This document shows, piece by piece, positions 7,636 to 16,437 of a stretch of DNA of 64,000 bases. Within the stretch, counting starts at the first letter, position 1, and every line of letters starts with the position of its first letter. A program made the position numbers and the translations under genes. The notes beneath the pieces are model-generated. The model was not told the origin of the DNA and did not search any database. It was given only the letters and a program-made list of their open reading frames with translations. Source of the stretch: DASZFV01 sp036494575 (GTDB lineage Bacteria; Myxococcota_A; Polyangia; Fen-1088); NCBI GenBank assembly GCA_036494575.1, contig DASXOE010000120.1, positions 21,998 to 85,997 of the forward strand, in the 5' to 3' direction.

Positions 7636-8880
7636 TCATCCGCCGCCGCGGAAGGCCAGGGCGCCGAAGCTGACGACGCTGGCGTCGTCGATGTTCCACT
7701 GCTCGTAGTGCAGGAGGGTGCCGCGGGCGCGGGGCAGGGCGCGATGGAACGTGTAGAAGGGCGACGAGCCGCACCACTTGAGGGCGTCATAGCCTTGCGC
7801 GGGGGTGCCGCCCTCGCGCACGAGGTCCCAGAAGCCCGCGGCGTCGCCGGCCTCGAGGCGGGCGATGCGCGCGCGATCGAGCGTCTCGACTTCGACGAGC
7901 TCGCCCTCGCCGGCGCGCGCCGCGACGTCGTCCCCATAGCGGCGCCCGATGTGGGTCATGTCGACGCCCAGGACGAAGAAGAGGCGCTCGCCCTCGCGGG
8001 CCGCGACGTTGCCGAGCGCGTCGATGAAGCGCGCCACCGCGTCGCTCGACTCGGGTGGCCGGCGGGCGGCTGGGCCCTCGACGAAGGCGCCGCAGAGGAC
8101 GGGAACGATCTTCACGTTCGGACCATAGAGGTGCTGCAGGAACACGACCTGGAACTCGATCGAGTGCTCGACGGCGTGGCAGTAGTCCTCGACCTGGGCC
8201 GCGTCGCCTGCGGCACGCGCGAGCTCGTTCACGAGGCGCGTGTCAGGCGTCGTCGCGCCGAAGGGTGTCGCGAACGGCTTGCGTGTGAGCCCGAAGCGGT
8301 CCGGCTCGCCGTAGTGCGAGGTTCCGAGGATCACGAACGTGCGCTCGCCGAGATGGGCGGGCAGGCCACGGTAGGCGGCGGCGTACGAGGCGACGCCTCC
8401 CTCGGGGCTGACGTGCGGCGCCGCCACGCCCAGGAGCGCCTCGAGGGTCTCGCCCCGCGGGGGAGCCCGCTCGAGATAGCCGTCGAGCGTCGTCGCGAGC
8501 GGCGCGGCCTCGGCGGGGTAACCCGAGCCCGCGTGCGCGGGCTTGCGCTCGGGCGCCGCGGCGAAGGCGTCATGACGGCTCGCGCGCCGCGCCGCGAAGA
8601 CCTCGTCATCGAGGAAGGCCGCCTCGCGCAGCGACTTGATGAGGTGGCGCGCCGGCTCGCTCACCGAGATCTCGCCCGTGAGGCGGGAGAGCTCAGCGTG
8701 CAGATCCGCCTCGGTCTTGGCGCCATCGAAGCAGCCGAGGCAGCGCGCGAGCACGGGCGGTATGACGAGCACGGCGTCGGAGTAGCGGAATGGATCGCGC
8801 ACGAACAGGCCGGGCTGGCCCGGCAGCGGCGACGGCATGATGTCGAGCTCCGGGCGCAAACGTGGCAGGGGGGGCGCCAT
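7636..8880 (-). CDS. MEMO-family protein (AmmeMemoRadiSam system protein B type)
   Basis: 414 residues. The first ~110 residues form a small alpha/beta region of the PqqD-like winged type seen before bacterial Memo domains (RDPFRYSDAVLVIPP). The rest is the Memo domain, related to extradiol dioxygenases: APHVSPEGG, ILGTSHYG, HAVEHSIEFQ and GVDMTHIG carry the conserved His residues. In other genomes Memo homologues sit with an AMMECR1 protein and a radical SAM enzyme; neither is visible here, so this copy is orphaned in the window. Start ATG at 8880; an internal ATG 14 codons later is an alternative. Confidence 0.82.
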   Translation of the reverse strand: MAPPLPRLRPELDIMPSPLPGQPGLFVRDPFRYSDAVLVIPPVLARCLGCFDGAKTEADLHAELSRLTGEISVSEPARHLIKSLREAAFLDDEVFAARRASRHDAFAAAPERKPAHAGSGYPAEAAPLATTLDGYLERAPPRGETLEALLGVAAPHVSPEGGVASYAAAYRGLPAHLGERTFVILGTSHYGEPDRFGLTRKPFATPFGATTPDTRLVNELARAAGDAAQVEDYCHAVEHSIEFQVVFLQHLYGPNVKIVPVLCGAFVEGPAARRPPESSDAVARFIDALGNVAAREGERLFFVLGVDMTHIGRRYGDDVAARAGEGELVEVETLDRARIARLEAGDAAGFWDLVREGGTPAQGYDALKWCGSSPFYTFHRALPRARGTLLHYEQWNIDDASVVSFGALAFRGGG

Positions 8881-8971
8881 GACGTTGCCCTTCGTAAATA
8901 GCACGAAGGCCGCGCCGGCGTCGCCGTTCAGGCGTGCAGCCCCTCGGGGCGGCCTGATAGAGTCGGCCCCG

Positions 8972-11704
8972 TTGCGCCTTCCCCGTCTCCGGTTGCTTCT
9001 CGCCGTCGCCGCCGGCGTCTTGGCCTTCTCGCCGGCGGGCCGTGCGCGCGCGCAGCTCGACCAGCCGCTTCCGCCGCCGCCCGGCCCCGCGCCCGCCGCG
9101 CCGAAGCTGACGAAGCCGCCCGCGATCGCGAAGAACGTCGAGCCCGTGTATCCGCCCGAGGCCTTCGAGGCGGGGCTCACGGGCGACGTCACGCTCGCGC
9201 TCGATCTCGACGCGGCCGGGCGCGTCACCGCCGCGACCGTCACCAAGGGCGCCGGGCACGGGTTCGACGAAGCGGCCGCCGAGGCTGCCAAGCAGATGGA
9301 GTTCTCGCCGGCCGAGGTCGACGGCAAGCCGTCTCCCATTCGCATCGAGTTCACCGTGCACTTCAAGCCGAAGGTGGTGGCGCCGCCGGTGGAGACGCCG
9401 CCGCCCCCACCGCCACCCGAGCCGCCCCCCCCTCCGCCGCCGCCACCTGCTTCCGTCGTCGTGCGGGGCCTCATGCGCGAGAAGGGCACGCGCGAGCCCA
9501 TCGCCGACGCCGACGTGTCCGTCGCCGTGGTTGGGGCCGACGAATCCGCCGTCGGAGCGGGCGGCGCGAAGGCCGGTGCGGCCGCCGCCACCGAGATCGT
9601 GGGCGCGACGGACGCCGACGGCCGCTTCGAGGTCCGGGCGCGCGCGCCGCGCGGGCTGCGCGTGATCCTCTCGGACACGGCGCACGAGCCGTGCGTGCGC
9701 GACTTCACGGCGGCCGAGGTGACCGGCGCCGTGCCCGCCGCGTGGACCTGCTCGACGCGCGTGCGCGCCGGCGCCGTCTACGAGACGCGCGTGCGCGCCG
9801 ACGCCGCCCACCCCGAGGAGACGAAGCTCACGCTCTCGAAGGTCGAGCTCACGACCGTGCCAGGCACGCTCGGCGATCCGCTGCGTGTCGTGCAGAGCCT
9901 CCCGGGCGTCGCGCGCGCGCCCTTCGGCCTCGGTCTCCTCGTCGTGCGCGGCGCGAACCCCGCCGACACGGGCGCCTTCATCGACACGCTCAACGTGCCG
10001 CAGCTCTATCACTTCCTGGTGGGGCCGTCGGTCATCTCGCCCAACCTCGTCGAGAAGCTCGACTTCTTCCCGGGCGGCTTCGGCGCCCGCTACGGCCGCT
10101 TCTCGGGCGGCCTCGTCGACGTCACCCTGCGCACCGACGTCGGCCGCCAGGTCCACGGCTCCGTCGACGTCAACGCCCTCGACTCTTCGGTGTTCTTCGA
10201 GGGGCCCGTGGGCGCCGGCTGGCGCGTGAGCGCCGCCCTGCGCCGCAGCTACATCGACGTGCTCTTGCCGCTCTTCATCCCCAAGAAGGTCGGCTCGAGC
10301 TTCGTCACGGTCGTCCCGGTCTACTACGACTACCAGGCGCGCGCCGAGCACGACCTGCGCGACGGCGGCAAGCTCGTCATCGAGGCCTTCGGGTCCGACG
10401 ATCGCCTCGACGTCGTCGCGCAGGATCCGTCGCGCCAGATCGACTTCGATCAGCACACGGGCTCGCACCGCCTCATGGCGATGTGGACGGCGAGCGCCGG
10501 CCACTGGGTGTCTCACTTCCGCCCCGCGTATGGCTACGGCGTGCAGAGCTTCTCTCTCGGCACGAACACCGGCGAGATCCGCTACCAGCGGTTCTTCTTT
10601 CGCGAAGACCTCACGCGCGCCTTCGGCCCGCGCTTTTCCTTCGCGGCCGGCCTCGACGGCCTGCTGTCGTACGACCTCGCCGATTTCGACGTGCCCGCGC
10701 CGCGCGACGGCCGCAGCATCGGCGTCACGAACCCTGTCCAGACGCAGGTGACGCGCCGGCTCTTCGACACGGCGCCGGCCGTCTACGCCGAGGGTCAGTG
10801 GAGCGTGCTGCCGACGCTGCGCCTCGTTCCCGGGCTGCGCTTCGACTACTACTACGTGGTCGGCACCGACAAGCTCAACGTCGACCCGCGCCTGTCGGCG
10901 CGCTGGGCGGTCACGCCCCGCCTCGCGTTCAAGGGGACGGCAGGGCTCTATCACCAGCTGCCGACGCCGCAGTTCCTCGACAAGGAGTACGGCAACCCGA
11001 ACCTCGCGCTCATCTGGGCCGATCAGTACGAGCTCGGCGTCGAGCGTCGCTTCACCGACGCCGTCAACCTGTCGCTCACGGGCTTCTATGTCCGGCGCCA
11101 CGACCTGCCCGTGCCCTCGGTCGAGCGTTTCTCGAGCACGGGCCGTGGCCGCGCCTACGGGCTCGAGGTGATGCTGCGCCACGAGGTCACGTCCCACTTC
11201 TACGGGTGGATCGCGTACACGCTCTCGCGCTCCGAGACGGCTGGCAACCTGGCCGACGCCGTGCCCATGGGCCCGCCGAGCGGCACCGACCGCAGCGGCG
11301 CGGACCTTTCGTGGCGCCCGAGCGAGTTCGATCAGACGCACAACCTCATCGTCGTCGCGAGCTACAACCGGTGGGGCTGGACGCTGGGCGGGCGCTACCG
11401 CTTCGTCACCGGCGTACCGGCGACGCCCGTCGCGGGCTCGTTCTACGACGCGGACTACAACGGCTATACGCGCGTCAACGGCGAGGCAGGCTCGACGCGC
11501 CTGCCCAACTTCAGCCAGCTCGACGTGCGGCTCGAGCACGTTTGGACCTTCGACGCCTGGACGTTCGGTGCGTACTTGGACGTGCAGAACGTCTTCAACG
11601 CCGAGAACCCCGAGGGCACGACCTACGATTACCGCTACCAGCAGTCGGCGCCCATCCGCGGGCTGACGATCTTGCCAATCATCGGCTTGAGGGGGCGATT
11701 TTGA
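8972..11704 (+). CDS. TonB-dependent receptor with an N-terminal TonB C-terminal domain (copy 1)
   Basis: 910 residues from a TTG that directly precedes a good signal peptide (about 1-28, cleavage after RARAQ). Domains in order: a TonB C-terminal-type domain (about 54-132, VEPVYPPEAFEAGLTGDVTL onward), a poly-Pro linker (138-159), a carboxypeptidase-regulatory-like beta-sandwich (161-235), a receptor plug (about 290-400, VPGTLGDPLRVVQSLPGV) and a beta-barrel ending in RGRF with the C-terminal Phe used for BAM insertion. Such receptors import substrates across the outer membrane; the ligand is unknown. An upstream ATG at 8879 would overlap the divergent MEMO gene and hide the signal peptide. 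The stop overlaps the start of the lipoprotein gene. Confidence 0.85.
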   Translation: MRLPRLRLLLAVAAGVLAFSPAGRARAQLDQPLPPPPGPAPAAPKLTKPPAIAKNVEPVYPPEAFEAGLTGDVTLALDLDAAGRVTAATVTKGAGHGFDEAAAEAAKQMEFSPAEVDGKPSPIRIEFTVHFKPKVVAPPVETPPPPPPPEPPPPPPPPPASVVVRGLMREKGTREPIADADVSVAVVGADESAVGAGGAKAGAAAATEIVGATDADGRFEVRARAPRGLRVILSDTAHEPCVRDFTAAEVTGAVPAAWTCSTRVRAGAVYETRVRADAAHPEETKLTLSKVELTTVPGTLGDPLRVVQSLPGVARAPFGLGLLVVRGANPADTGAFIDTLNVPQLYHFLVGPSVISPNLVEKLDFFPGGFGARYGRFSGGLVDVTLRTDVGRQVHGSVDVNALDSSVFFEGPVGAGWRVSAALRRSYIDVLLPLFIPKKVGSSFVTVVPVYYDYQARAEHDLRDGGKLVIEAFGSDDRLDVVAQDPSRQIDFDQHTGSHRLMAMWTASAGHWVSHFRPAYGYGVQSFSLGTNTGEIRYQRFFFREDLTRAFGPRFSFAAGLDGLLSYDLADFDVPAPRDGRSIGVTNPVQTQVTRRLFDTAPAVYAEGQWSVLPTLRLVPGLRFDYYYVVGTDKLNVDPRLSARWAVTPRLAFKGTAGLYHQLPTPQFLDKEYGNPNLALIWADQYELGVERRFTDAVNLSLTGFYVRRHDLPVPSVERFSSTGRGRAYGLEVMLRHEVTSHFYGWIAYTLSRSETAGNLADAVPMGPPSGTDRSGADLSWRPSEFDQTHNLIVVASYNRWGWTLGGRYRFVTGVPATPVAGSFYDADYNGYTRVNGEAGSTRLPNFSQLDVRLEHVWTFDAWTFGAYLDVQNVFNAENPEGTTYDYRYQQSAPIRGLTILPIIGLRGRF

Positions 11705-12870
11705 GCAGCGCGCGGGCGACGACCAAGATCCTGCTGGGAGCGCTCGCGCTCTCGTCGGTGACTTGCACCACCTTCCCCGACGTGAGCACGGTCCTCGATC
11801 TGCGCGTGCTCGCCGTGCAGACGGATCCCCCCGATGTCTTTCTCCAGGTCACGGGTCTGCCCAGCGATCCGGCGGCGCCGATCGACCCGCAGGCGCTCGG
11901 GATCGACGCGGCGTCGATCCGCGCCATTCACGTCGCGCCGCTCATCGCCAATCCCGCCGGTGGCCTCGTGACGTGGGATCTGAGCGCGTGCCCGAACAAT
12001 CCCTACGGGCGTACGCCACCGGGCGGCGTCATGGGCGGCGGCGCCACCGATCCTGGCGGCGGCGCCAACGACACCGTGGGCAGCACGCTCTGCGACGAAT
12101 CGCCCATCGCGTGGAGCCTGGCCCAAAACGTCGCGCTGGACGAGCAGCCCCCGTTCACGTTCACGCCCGCGCCGGGAGACCTCCTGACGGCCTTCATGCA
12201 CGACATCTACTTGGATCAGCTCGGCCAGCCCCACGGTGGGTTCGACCTGGGCATGCCGCTCAATCTCCAGTTGACGGTCCATCAGCTCGGGGCCCCCGAC
12301 GTCAAAGCCGTCAAGCGCGTCGTTTTTTGGGCGCAACACTGGCCGGACCAGACTTTGAACAGCATCCCCACGATCCCGAGCGTGAGCGTGTTCGGCGATC
12401 GCGATCCCGGGAGCTTCACGCTGCTCGACGCCGCGGGGACGCTCGACGCGACGACGCCGACCCACGTCGCGCTCGGGTCGGGCAAGGGCTTGTGGCTCCT
12501 GCCCGAGTACCATGAATACGATCCTCAAGCCCCGGCCGGCACGATTCCGACTGACGAGCCCTATCATCCGACGGTCATCGACCGCGATCCGCCGTATCAG
12601 GCCGTCGAGGGCGTCCCGGCCGTGGAGCGCATTCGTTACGCCTTCTACGCCACGGCCGGGCACTTCGACCCGCCTCGCTCCGTCAACCAGCTCGTTCCGG
12701 GCACCGTCGGCACGATTCACCTCGAGTCGCACTTCGTGCCGCCCGCCACCATCGACGGCGTCCCCGTCGACGCCGCGAGCGGACTGCACCTCGTGACCAT
12801 CTGGATCGTCGTGCGCGACGACCGCGGCGGCGAGTCGTGGATCGAGGGCCACCTCGCCCTCGACCAGTAG
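11701..12870 (+). CDS. Lipoprotein partner of TonB-dependent receptor copy 1
   Basis: 389 residues. The TTG start overlaps the receptor stop by four bases (TTGA), implying translational coupling. The N-terminus is a lipoprotein signal with Cys22 (ALALSSVTC), then the block TVLDLRVLAVQTDPP that recurs in the second copy at 23.7-24.9 kb. The remainder is predicted beta-rich with no family I recognise; the C-terminal part IWIVVRDDRGGESWIEG also has a counterpart in the second copy. Probably an outer-membrane lipoprotein working with the receptor, comparable in arrangement (not sequence) to SusD or other receptor-associated lipoproteins (inference). Confidence 0.75.
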   Translation: MSSARATTKILLGALALSSVTCTTFPDVSTVLDLRVLAVQTDPPDVFLQVTGLPSDPAAPIDPQALGIDAASIRAIHVAPLIANPAGGLVTWDLSACPNNPYGRTPPGGVMGGGATDPGGGANDTVGSTLCDESPIAWSLAQNVALDEQPPFTFTPAPGDLLTAFMHDIYLDQLGQPHGGFDLGMPLNLQLTVHQLGAPDVKAVKRVVFWAQHWPDQTLNSIPTIPSVSVFGDRDPGSFTLLDAAGTLDATTPTHVALGSGKGLWLLPEYHEYDPQAPAGTIPTDEPYHPTVIDRDPPYQAVEGVPAVERIRYAFYATAGHFDPPRSVNQLVPGTVGTIHLESHFVPPATIDGVPVDAASGLHLVTIWIVVRDDRGGESWIEGHLALDQ

Positions 12871-12919
12871 CGATCCTGGCAAACTGGAAAAATCGCCGCC
12901 GCTGCGTCAAGATCGTCCC

Positions 12920-13576
12920 GTGTGGAGCTCCGCGAAGTCCAAGCTGCCGACGCCCGAGGAGGCGCTGCCGGGGCGTGCGACGCGGATGCCCGTCGCCAAG
13001 CGGCACTTCGTGAACGGCGCGCCGCTCGCGCCGCCGTTCCCCGCGGGGCTGCGCCTCGCGACCTTCGGCATGGGCTGCTTTTGGGGCGCGGAGAAGAAGT
13101 TCTGGCAGCAAGAGGGCGTCTTCTCGACGGCCGTCGGTTACGCTGGGGGCGCGACACCCAACCCCACGTACCGGGAGGTCTGTTCGGGGCTCACGGGCCA
13201 CGCCGAGGTCGTGCAGGTCGTCTTCGACCCGCGCGTCGTGAGCTACGAGCAGCTCCTCAGGATCTTCTGGGAGAACCACGATCCGACGCAGGGGATGCGC
13301 CAGGGCAACGATCAGGGCACGCAGTACCGCTCGGCGATCTACACGCACGACGACGAGCAGCGCGCAGCGGCCCTCGCGTCACGAGACGCCTACGCGCGCG
13401 CTCTAGAGGCAGAGGGTCACGGCGCCGTCACCACCGAGATCGCGCCTGCGCCCGAGTTCTACTTCGCCGAGGATGACCACCAGCAGTATCTCGCGAAGAA
13501 TCCCGACGGCTATTGCGGCCTGGGCGGCACGGGCGTGAGCTGTCCCGTGGGCGCCGCGCTCGGCCGCGACCCCTAG
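12920..13576 (+). CDS. msrA: Peptide methionine sulfoxide reductase MsrA
   Basis: 218 residues from a GTG start. MsrA reduces methionine-S-sulfoxide in oxidised proteins. The catalytic GCFWG motif has its Cys at 53, followed by the family blocks AVGYAGG, TGHAEVVQV, FWENHDPTQ and NDQGTQYRSAIY. A C-terminal Cys pair (C at YCGLGGTG and SCPVG) could resolve the disulfide. No signal peptide is visible, so cytosolic. First of three closely spaced genes: the next starts 10 bases downstream. Confidence 0.95.
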   Translation: MWSSAKSKLPTPEEALPGRATRMPVAKRHFVNGAPLAPPFPAGLRLATFGMGCFWGAEKKFWQQEGVFSTAVGYAGGATPNPTYREVCSGLTGHAEVVQVVFDPRVVSYEQLLRIFWENHDPTQGMRQGNDQGTQYRSAIYTHDDEQRAAALASRDAYARALEAEGHGAVTTEIAPAPEFYFAEDDHQQYLAKNPDGYCGLGGTGVSCPVGAALGRDP

Positions 13577-13586
13577 CTGGCGTCTC

Positions 13587-14300
13587 GTGGCCGGCGTCCT
13601 CGCAGCGGGCAAGGCGGCCATCCGCCGTTTTTACCGCCCGTTCATCTTGATCCAGCTCGTCGCCGTCGCGCTCGTCGTCGCCTATCACCTCAGCGCGCGC
13701 GTGCGCGAGGTGTGCGCGGCGCTGGCCGCGTGGAAGACGGCCGGTGGCCTGCCGCTCGCGGCGGCGACGGCGGCGTTCGCGGGCGGCGTCTTGCCCGAGC
13801 TCGCCAAGCTCGTCACGCAACGGCGGGGCGCACAGGGACGCCCCCCCATGCGCGGGCGCGGCGGCGAGATCGCTTTCAACGTCGCCTTCTTCGCCTTCAA
13901 CGGCGTCGTCATCGACGGCCTCTACCGCTTCGAGGCGGTCATCATCGGGTCCGACGCGCGCGCCTCGACCATCGCCGCCAAGGTGGCCTTCGATCAGTTC
14001 GTCTTCACGCCGCCGTGGATCTGCGTCATCACGCTGCTCTACCTGTGGCGCGCGCGCGGGTTCTCGTGGGCCGTGGTGCGACCGGCCTTCGGGCAGGGCT
14101 TCGGCAGCTTCTACCGCGCTCGCGTTCTGCCGCTGCTGCTCCCCGATTGGTTCTTCTGGATCCCCGTCGTGACCGTCGTCTACGCGTTCCCCACGCCCTT
14201 GCAGTACCTGCTCTTCGTGCTGGCGCTGGCGGCGTGGAGCCTCATCCTCGTCGTCATCGCGGGCGGCGAGCCGCCGGGATCGGGTACTCTCGAAGCGTGA
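13587..14300 (+). CDS. Mpv17/PMP22-like integral membrane protein
   Basis: 237 residues from a GTG start, about five hydrophobic segments. It resembles the Mpv17/PMP22 family: a KVAFDQFVFTPPW segment corresponds to the family's DQ...PP motif, and WFFWIPVVTVVYAFPTPLQ to the C-terminal W-x-x-W-P...FVP-x-Q signature. Eukaryotic members are organellar membrane channels; bacterial members are uncharacterised. It sits between msrA and murB, and its stop overlaps the murB GTG by four bases. The assignment is from motif pattern only. Confidence 0.6.
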   Translation: MAGVLAAGKAAIRRFYRPFILIQLVAVALVVAYHLSARVREVCAALAAWKTAGGLPLAAATAAFAGGVLPELAKLVTQRRGAQGRPPMRGRGGEIAFNVAFFAFNGVVIDGLYRFEAVIIGSDARASTIAAKVAFDQFVFTPPWICVITLLYLWRARGFSWAVVRPAFGQGFGSFYRARVLPLLLPDWFFWIPVVTVVYAFPTPLQYLLFVLALAAWSLILVVIAGGEPPGSGTLEA

Positions 14301-15391
14301 GCCTGCTCGTTCGCGACGACGTCCCGCTCGCGCCGCTGACGACGTTCGAGCTCGGCGGCTGCGCGCGCCACCTCGTCGAGGCAGGCGACGACACCGCCGT
14401 GCTGGCGGCGCTGCGCTGGGCGGAGGCGCGCGGCCTGCCCGCGTTCGTGCTCGGCGGCGGCTCGAACGTCGTCGTCGCTGATCGCGGCTACGACGGGCTG
14501 GTCATCCGCGTGACCTCGCGCGGGCGCGTCTACGCCCCCGCGGGAGACGAGCTGCGCCTGACGGCGGCGGCTGGCGAGCCGTGGGACGCGCTCGTCGCCG
14601 AGACCGTGGCGCGTGGCCTAGCCGGACTCGAATGCCTGTCGGGCATTCCGGGCCTCGCGGGCGCCACGCCCATTCAGAACGTGGGCGCCTACGGCCAGGA
14701 CGTGGCCGAGACGATCCGCGGCGTGCGCGCCGTCGATCGCCGCGACGGCGCGATCGTCGAGCTGCCGCCGGCGGCGTGCGCCTTCGGCTACCGGGACAGC
14801 GCCTTCCGGCGCGCGCCCGCGCGCTACGTCGTGCTCGGCGTGACCTTCGGCCTGCGTCCCGGCGGGCCGCCGACGCTGCGCTACCCCGAGCTCGCCCGGG
14901 CGCTCGGTCGCGGCGGGCCCGCCACGCTCGGCGCCACGCGCGACGCCGTGCTCGCGCTGCGCCGGCGGAAGTCCATGGTCATCGACGCCGACGACCCGAA
15001 TCGCCGCAGCGTCGGCTCGTTCTTCACGAACCCCATCGTCGCCGTGGACGTCGCCGAGCGCCTCGCGGCGCGCGCAGCGTCCGACGGCGTCGTCGCGAAG
15101 GCGGCCGACGTGCCGCGCTGGCCCGCGGGTCCCGGCCTCGTGAAGCTCTCCGCAGGCTGGCTCATCGAGCAGGCCGGCGTCGCGAAGGGATTTCGCCGCG
15201 GCGCCGTTGGTGTGTCGACCGGGCACGCGCTCGCCCTCGTCCACCACGGCGGCGGCACGACGGATGCCCTGGTCGCGCTCGCGCGGCAGGTGCGCGACGC
15301 CGTCGCCGCGCGCTTCGGCGTGACACTGTTCCCGGAGCCGAGCTTCCTGGGCGAGACGTGGGACGCCGCGCCCGCGCCGCCGGCGGCCTGA
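14297..15391 (+). CDS. murB: UDP-N-acetylenolpyruvoylglucosamine reductase MurB
   Basis: 364 residues. MurB is an FAD enzyme that reduces UDP-GlcNAc-enolpyruvate to UDP-MurNAc in peptidoglycan synthesis. The FAD-binding block LGGGSNVVVADRGYDGLVI, GIPGLAGATPIQNVGAYGQD, the substrate-binding GYRDSAFR, and GSFFTNP with the catalytic Ser241 are all present; PEPSFLG near the end carries the last catalytic Glu. The GTG start overlaps the preceding stop (GTGA). It is located away from the usual dcw cluster, in an msrA-Mpv17-like-murB operon. Confidence 0.95.
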   Translation: MSLLVRDDVPLAPLTTFELGGCARHLVEAGDDTAVLAALRWAEARGLPAFVLGGGSNVVVADRGYDGLVIRVTSRGRVYAPAGDELRLTAAAGEPWDALVAETVARGLAGLECLSGIPGLAGATPIQNVGAYGQDVAETIRGVRAVDRRDGAIVELPPAACAFGYRDSAFRRAPARYVVLGVTFGLRPGGPPTLRYPELARALGRGGPATLGATRDAVLALRRRKSMVIDADDPNRRSVGSFFTNPIVAVDVAERLAARAASDGVVAKAADVPRWPAGPGLVKLSAGWLIEQAGVAKGFRRGAVGVSTGHALALVHHGGGTTDALVALARQVRDAVAARFGVTLFPEPSFLGETWDAAPAPPAA

Positions 15392-15399
15392 GCCGCCGG
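15380..15399. terminator. Short hairpin between convergent murB and lipoprotein genes
   Basis: A perfect 7-base stem (CCGGCGG / CCGCCGG) with a 6-base loop spans the murB stop codon and the gap before the convergent lipoprotein gene. There is no T-tract. It may act as a weak bidirectional terminator. Confidence 0.3.
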
Positions 15400-15409
15400 G
15401 CCGCGCCCC

Positions 15410-16366
15410 CTACTCGTTGGCGGGCATGATGATGACGAACGCGTTGCTGGGGTTCGAGCCGGCGATGTGCGACGCCCACGTGCGCGTGTCGGCGGCGGGC
15501 GGGACGACGTCCCACATCGTGACGACGGGCTCGAACGCCCCGGCGTCCGTGGGCCTCGGCACCATCAAGAAGATGCCGGTCGCGGCTGTCGCCGTACCCG
15601 CGCCCGAGAAAGTCGCGTTCGGGTAGATGACGTCGAAGTTGCCCATGGCGGACACCGTCGCGCCCGCGACGCCGGCCGGCATGGGGCCCTCGCTCAGCTT
15701 GCCGACGACGTGGCCGATGAGAAAGCCGCGCGTCTCGAGATCGCCGGGCGCGAGCGTGATTTTGAGGACCTGCCCCACGAATTGTCCCAGCGCCGCCTCG
15801 AGCTCGCGGCTCACGGCGAAGGCGCGGCGATCGACGATGGGCGCGGGCGCCGCGCGGACGGCGGCGAGGTCGGCGGCCGTGCCCATGCCCGTCCCCGTCT
15901 TCACCCACAGGCGTGCCGTGCCCGTCCGCGTGTCCTCGAGCGTGCCCACGAGACCAATCGAGAGGTTCGTGATGTCCACGCCCGCGAGGGTCCACTTGCA
16001 CCCCGTCGTGGCGTCGCAGTTGGCGGCGGACGTGTCGAGCGCCATCGAGCCCAGCGGCGTCGCGTCTGGGTTCAGGATCACCTCCGTCGGATTGACGATC
16101 GCGATCTTGAGCATGCTGAAGTCTTCGTTTTTCATGAGCAGCGCCTGGTTGAGGGGGTGCGGCGCGGCCGTGCCGGAGATCGAGACGTGGACGGTGCCGT
16201 TCGAGCCGGCGGCGCCCGTCGGCGCGGCGCCCGCCGTGCCGCCCGTCCCCGTGCCGCCCGCGGCGCCCGTCGCGTCCTGAGGTTTGAGCTTTCCGCAGGC
16301 GCCGGCGAGGGCGAGGGCCGGAAGGAAGGTCGCCACCAGGATCGCGGTCGAGCGAGGTTCGCGCAT
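15410..16366 (-). CDS. Lipoprotein with Gly/Ala/Thr-rich linker
   Basis: 318 residues. A lipoprotein signal ends at Cys24 (LALAGACG), followed by a short GGTGTGGTAG-type linker that myxobacterial surface lipoproteins commonly carry. The body is predicted beta-rich, mentions no motif I can assign, and includes two Cys near residues 110-117 (NCDATTGCKW) that could pair. It is not obviously linked to its neighbours: murB is convergent and the upstream gene on the same strand is the FadL-like porin 71 bases away. Function unknown; surface or periplasmic. Confidence 0.7.
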   Translation of the reverse strand: MREPRSTAILVATFLPALALAGACGKLKPQDATGAAGGTGTGGTAGAAPTGAAGSNGTVHVSISGTAAPHPLNQALLMKNEDFSMLKIAIVNPTEVILNPDATPLGSMALDTSAANCDATTGCKWTLAGVDITNLSIGLVGTLEDTRTGTARLWVKTGTGMGTAADLAAVRAAPAPIVDRRAFAVSRELEAALGQFVGQVLKITLAPGDLETRGFLIGHVVGKLSEGPMPAGVAGATVSAMGNFDVIYPNATFSGAGTATAATGIFLMVPRPTDAGAFEPVVTMWDVVPPAADTRTWASHIAGSNPSNAFVIIMPANE

Positions 16367-16437
16367 GAGGGCAAGCTAAAGACCCACCGTCTCTGCGTCA
16401 AGGGCCCGTGCCGGCATCTCCGGGCCGCGGGAACGCG

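Noticed and set aside
9691..11700. Long open frame on the plus strand inside the first TonB-dependent receptor gene
   Set aside because: It is an Arg-rich shadow frame produced by high third-position GC; only its end (from 11701) is the real lipoprotein gene.
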